Source: Chloroflexota bacterium (lineage in GTDB: Bacteria > Chloroflexota > Limnocylindria > Limnocylindrales > CSP1-4). From it: a stretch of 5,999 nucleotides of DNA. This document shows positions 5,900 through 5,999 of this stretch, piece by piece. The notes beneath the pieces were generated by a model. The model did not search any database and was not told the origin of the DNA. It worked only from the letters and a program-made list of their open reading frames with translations. Location of the stretch: assembly GCA_017881985.1 (NCBI GenBank), contig JADGQH010000203.1, positions 1-5,999 on the forward strand, read 5' to 3'. Made by a program: the position numbers and the translations under genes. The first letter of the stretch is position 1, and the number at the start of each line of letters is the position of its first letter.

Positions 5900-5999
5900 C
5901 CGCACAGGGCCTCCGACGCGCCGGGTCCCGAGGGGCCGTTCTGGGCCTCATGGGCCGCCGCCGCGGGCAGATCGGCCCTTGTCGCGCCCCGCTGGCGGC

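Larger units (their letters stand above)
5599..5999. other. Stretch without a supportable gene
   Basis: About 400 GC-rich bases upstream of the zinc-ribbon gene. Frames are open in several directions, but they encode Arg/Pro/Gly-rich low-complexity sequence with no recognisable motif and no convincing ribosome binding site, as expected by chance at this composition. It contains two perfect inverted repeats (listed separately) and a 10-base palindrome, GGGCCGGCCC, at 5645-5654. It also holds an isolated -10-like TATGAT on the - strand (5840-5835) without a matching -35. A gene may enter from the right edge: one - strand frame is open from 5999 and stops at 5948, but 17 codons are too few to judge. 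Confidence 0.5.

Noticed and set aside
5586..5951. A 122-residue N-terminal extension of the zinc-ribbon protein
   Set aside because: The extension is Arg/Pro-rich with no motif, and the internal ATG at 5585 has a near-ideal AAGGAG at the right distance.

Overview
The window is dense, high-GC bacterial DNA with strong G/C bias at third codon positions. Four genes on the + strand fill most of the first 5.3 kb, and one small gene lies on the - strand. The base composition, the GC-rich coding style and the protein sequences would suit a GC-rich Chloroflexota or an actinobacterium. I cannot decide between these, because no taxonomic marker is present.

Positions 1-3733 hold the distal part of a kdp potassium-uptake operon. 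It comprises kdpB (its 5' end lies beyond the left edge), kdpC 11 bases later, and a kdpD homologue whose ATG overlaps the kdpC stop as ATGA. KdpB and KdpC are canonical: the P-type ATPase that powers K+ import and its periplasm-facing partner. The KdpD homologue is the unusual part. It has the N-terminal KdpD ATP-binding domain and the universal-stress-protein (USP) domain and then stops. It has no membrane segments, no histidine-kinase core and no adjacent kdpE. It therefore looks like a stand-alone soluble regulator rather than a sensor kinase.

Positions 3734-4827 hold a short spacer with a GC hairpin and a complete aldo/keto reductase closely resembling E. coli YghZ (AKR14, L-glyceraldehyde-3-phosphate reductase). 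A 67-base gap with two matching 13-base palindromes, GACCGnnnCGGTC, leads to a small VOC-fold (glyoxalase/bleomycin-resistance superfamily) gene with a clear ribosome binding site. These two genes may act on reactive carbonyls, but that is inference from family membership.

Positions 5358-5585 hold a 75-residue zinc-ribbon protein of the TFIIB-type family on the - strand, convergent with the VOC gene. The remaining 414 bases to the right edge carry no gene I can defend. They do contain two perfect inverted repeats and some possible alternative pairings. They may be the upstream region of the zinc-ribbon gene and/or an intergenic spacer.

I did not find a mobile element, CRISPR array, tRNA, rRNA or clearly new multi-gene system. 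The observations most worth checking are the kinase-less KdpD and the paired palindromes before the VOC gene.
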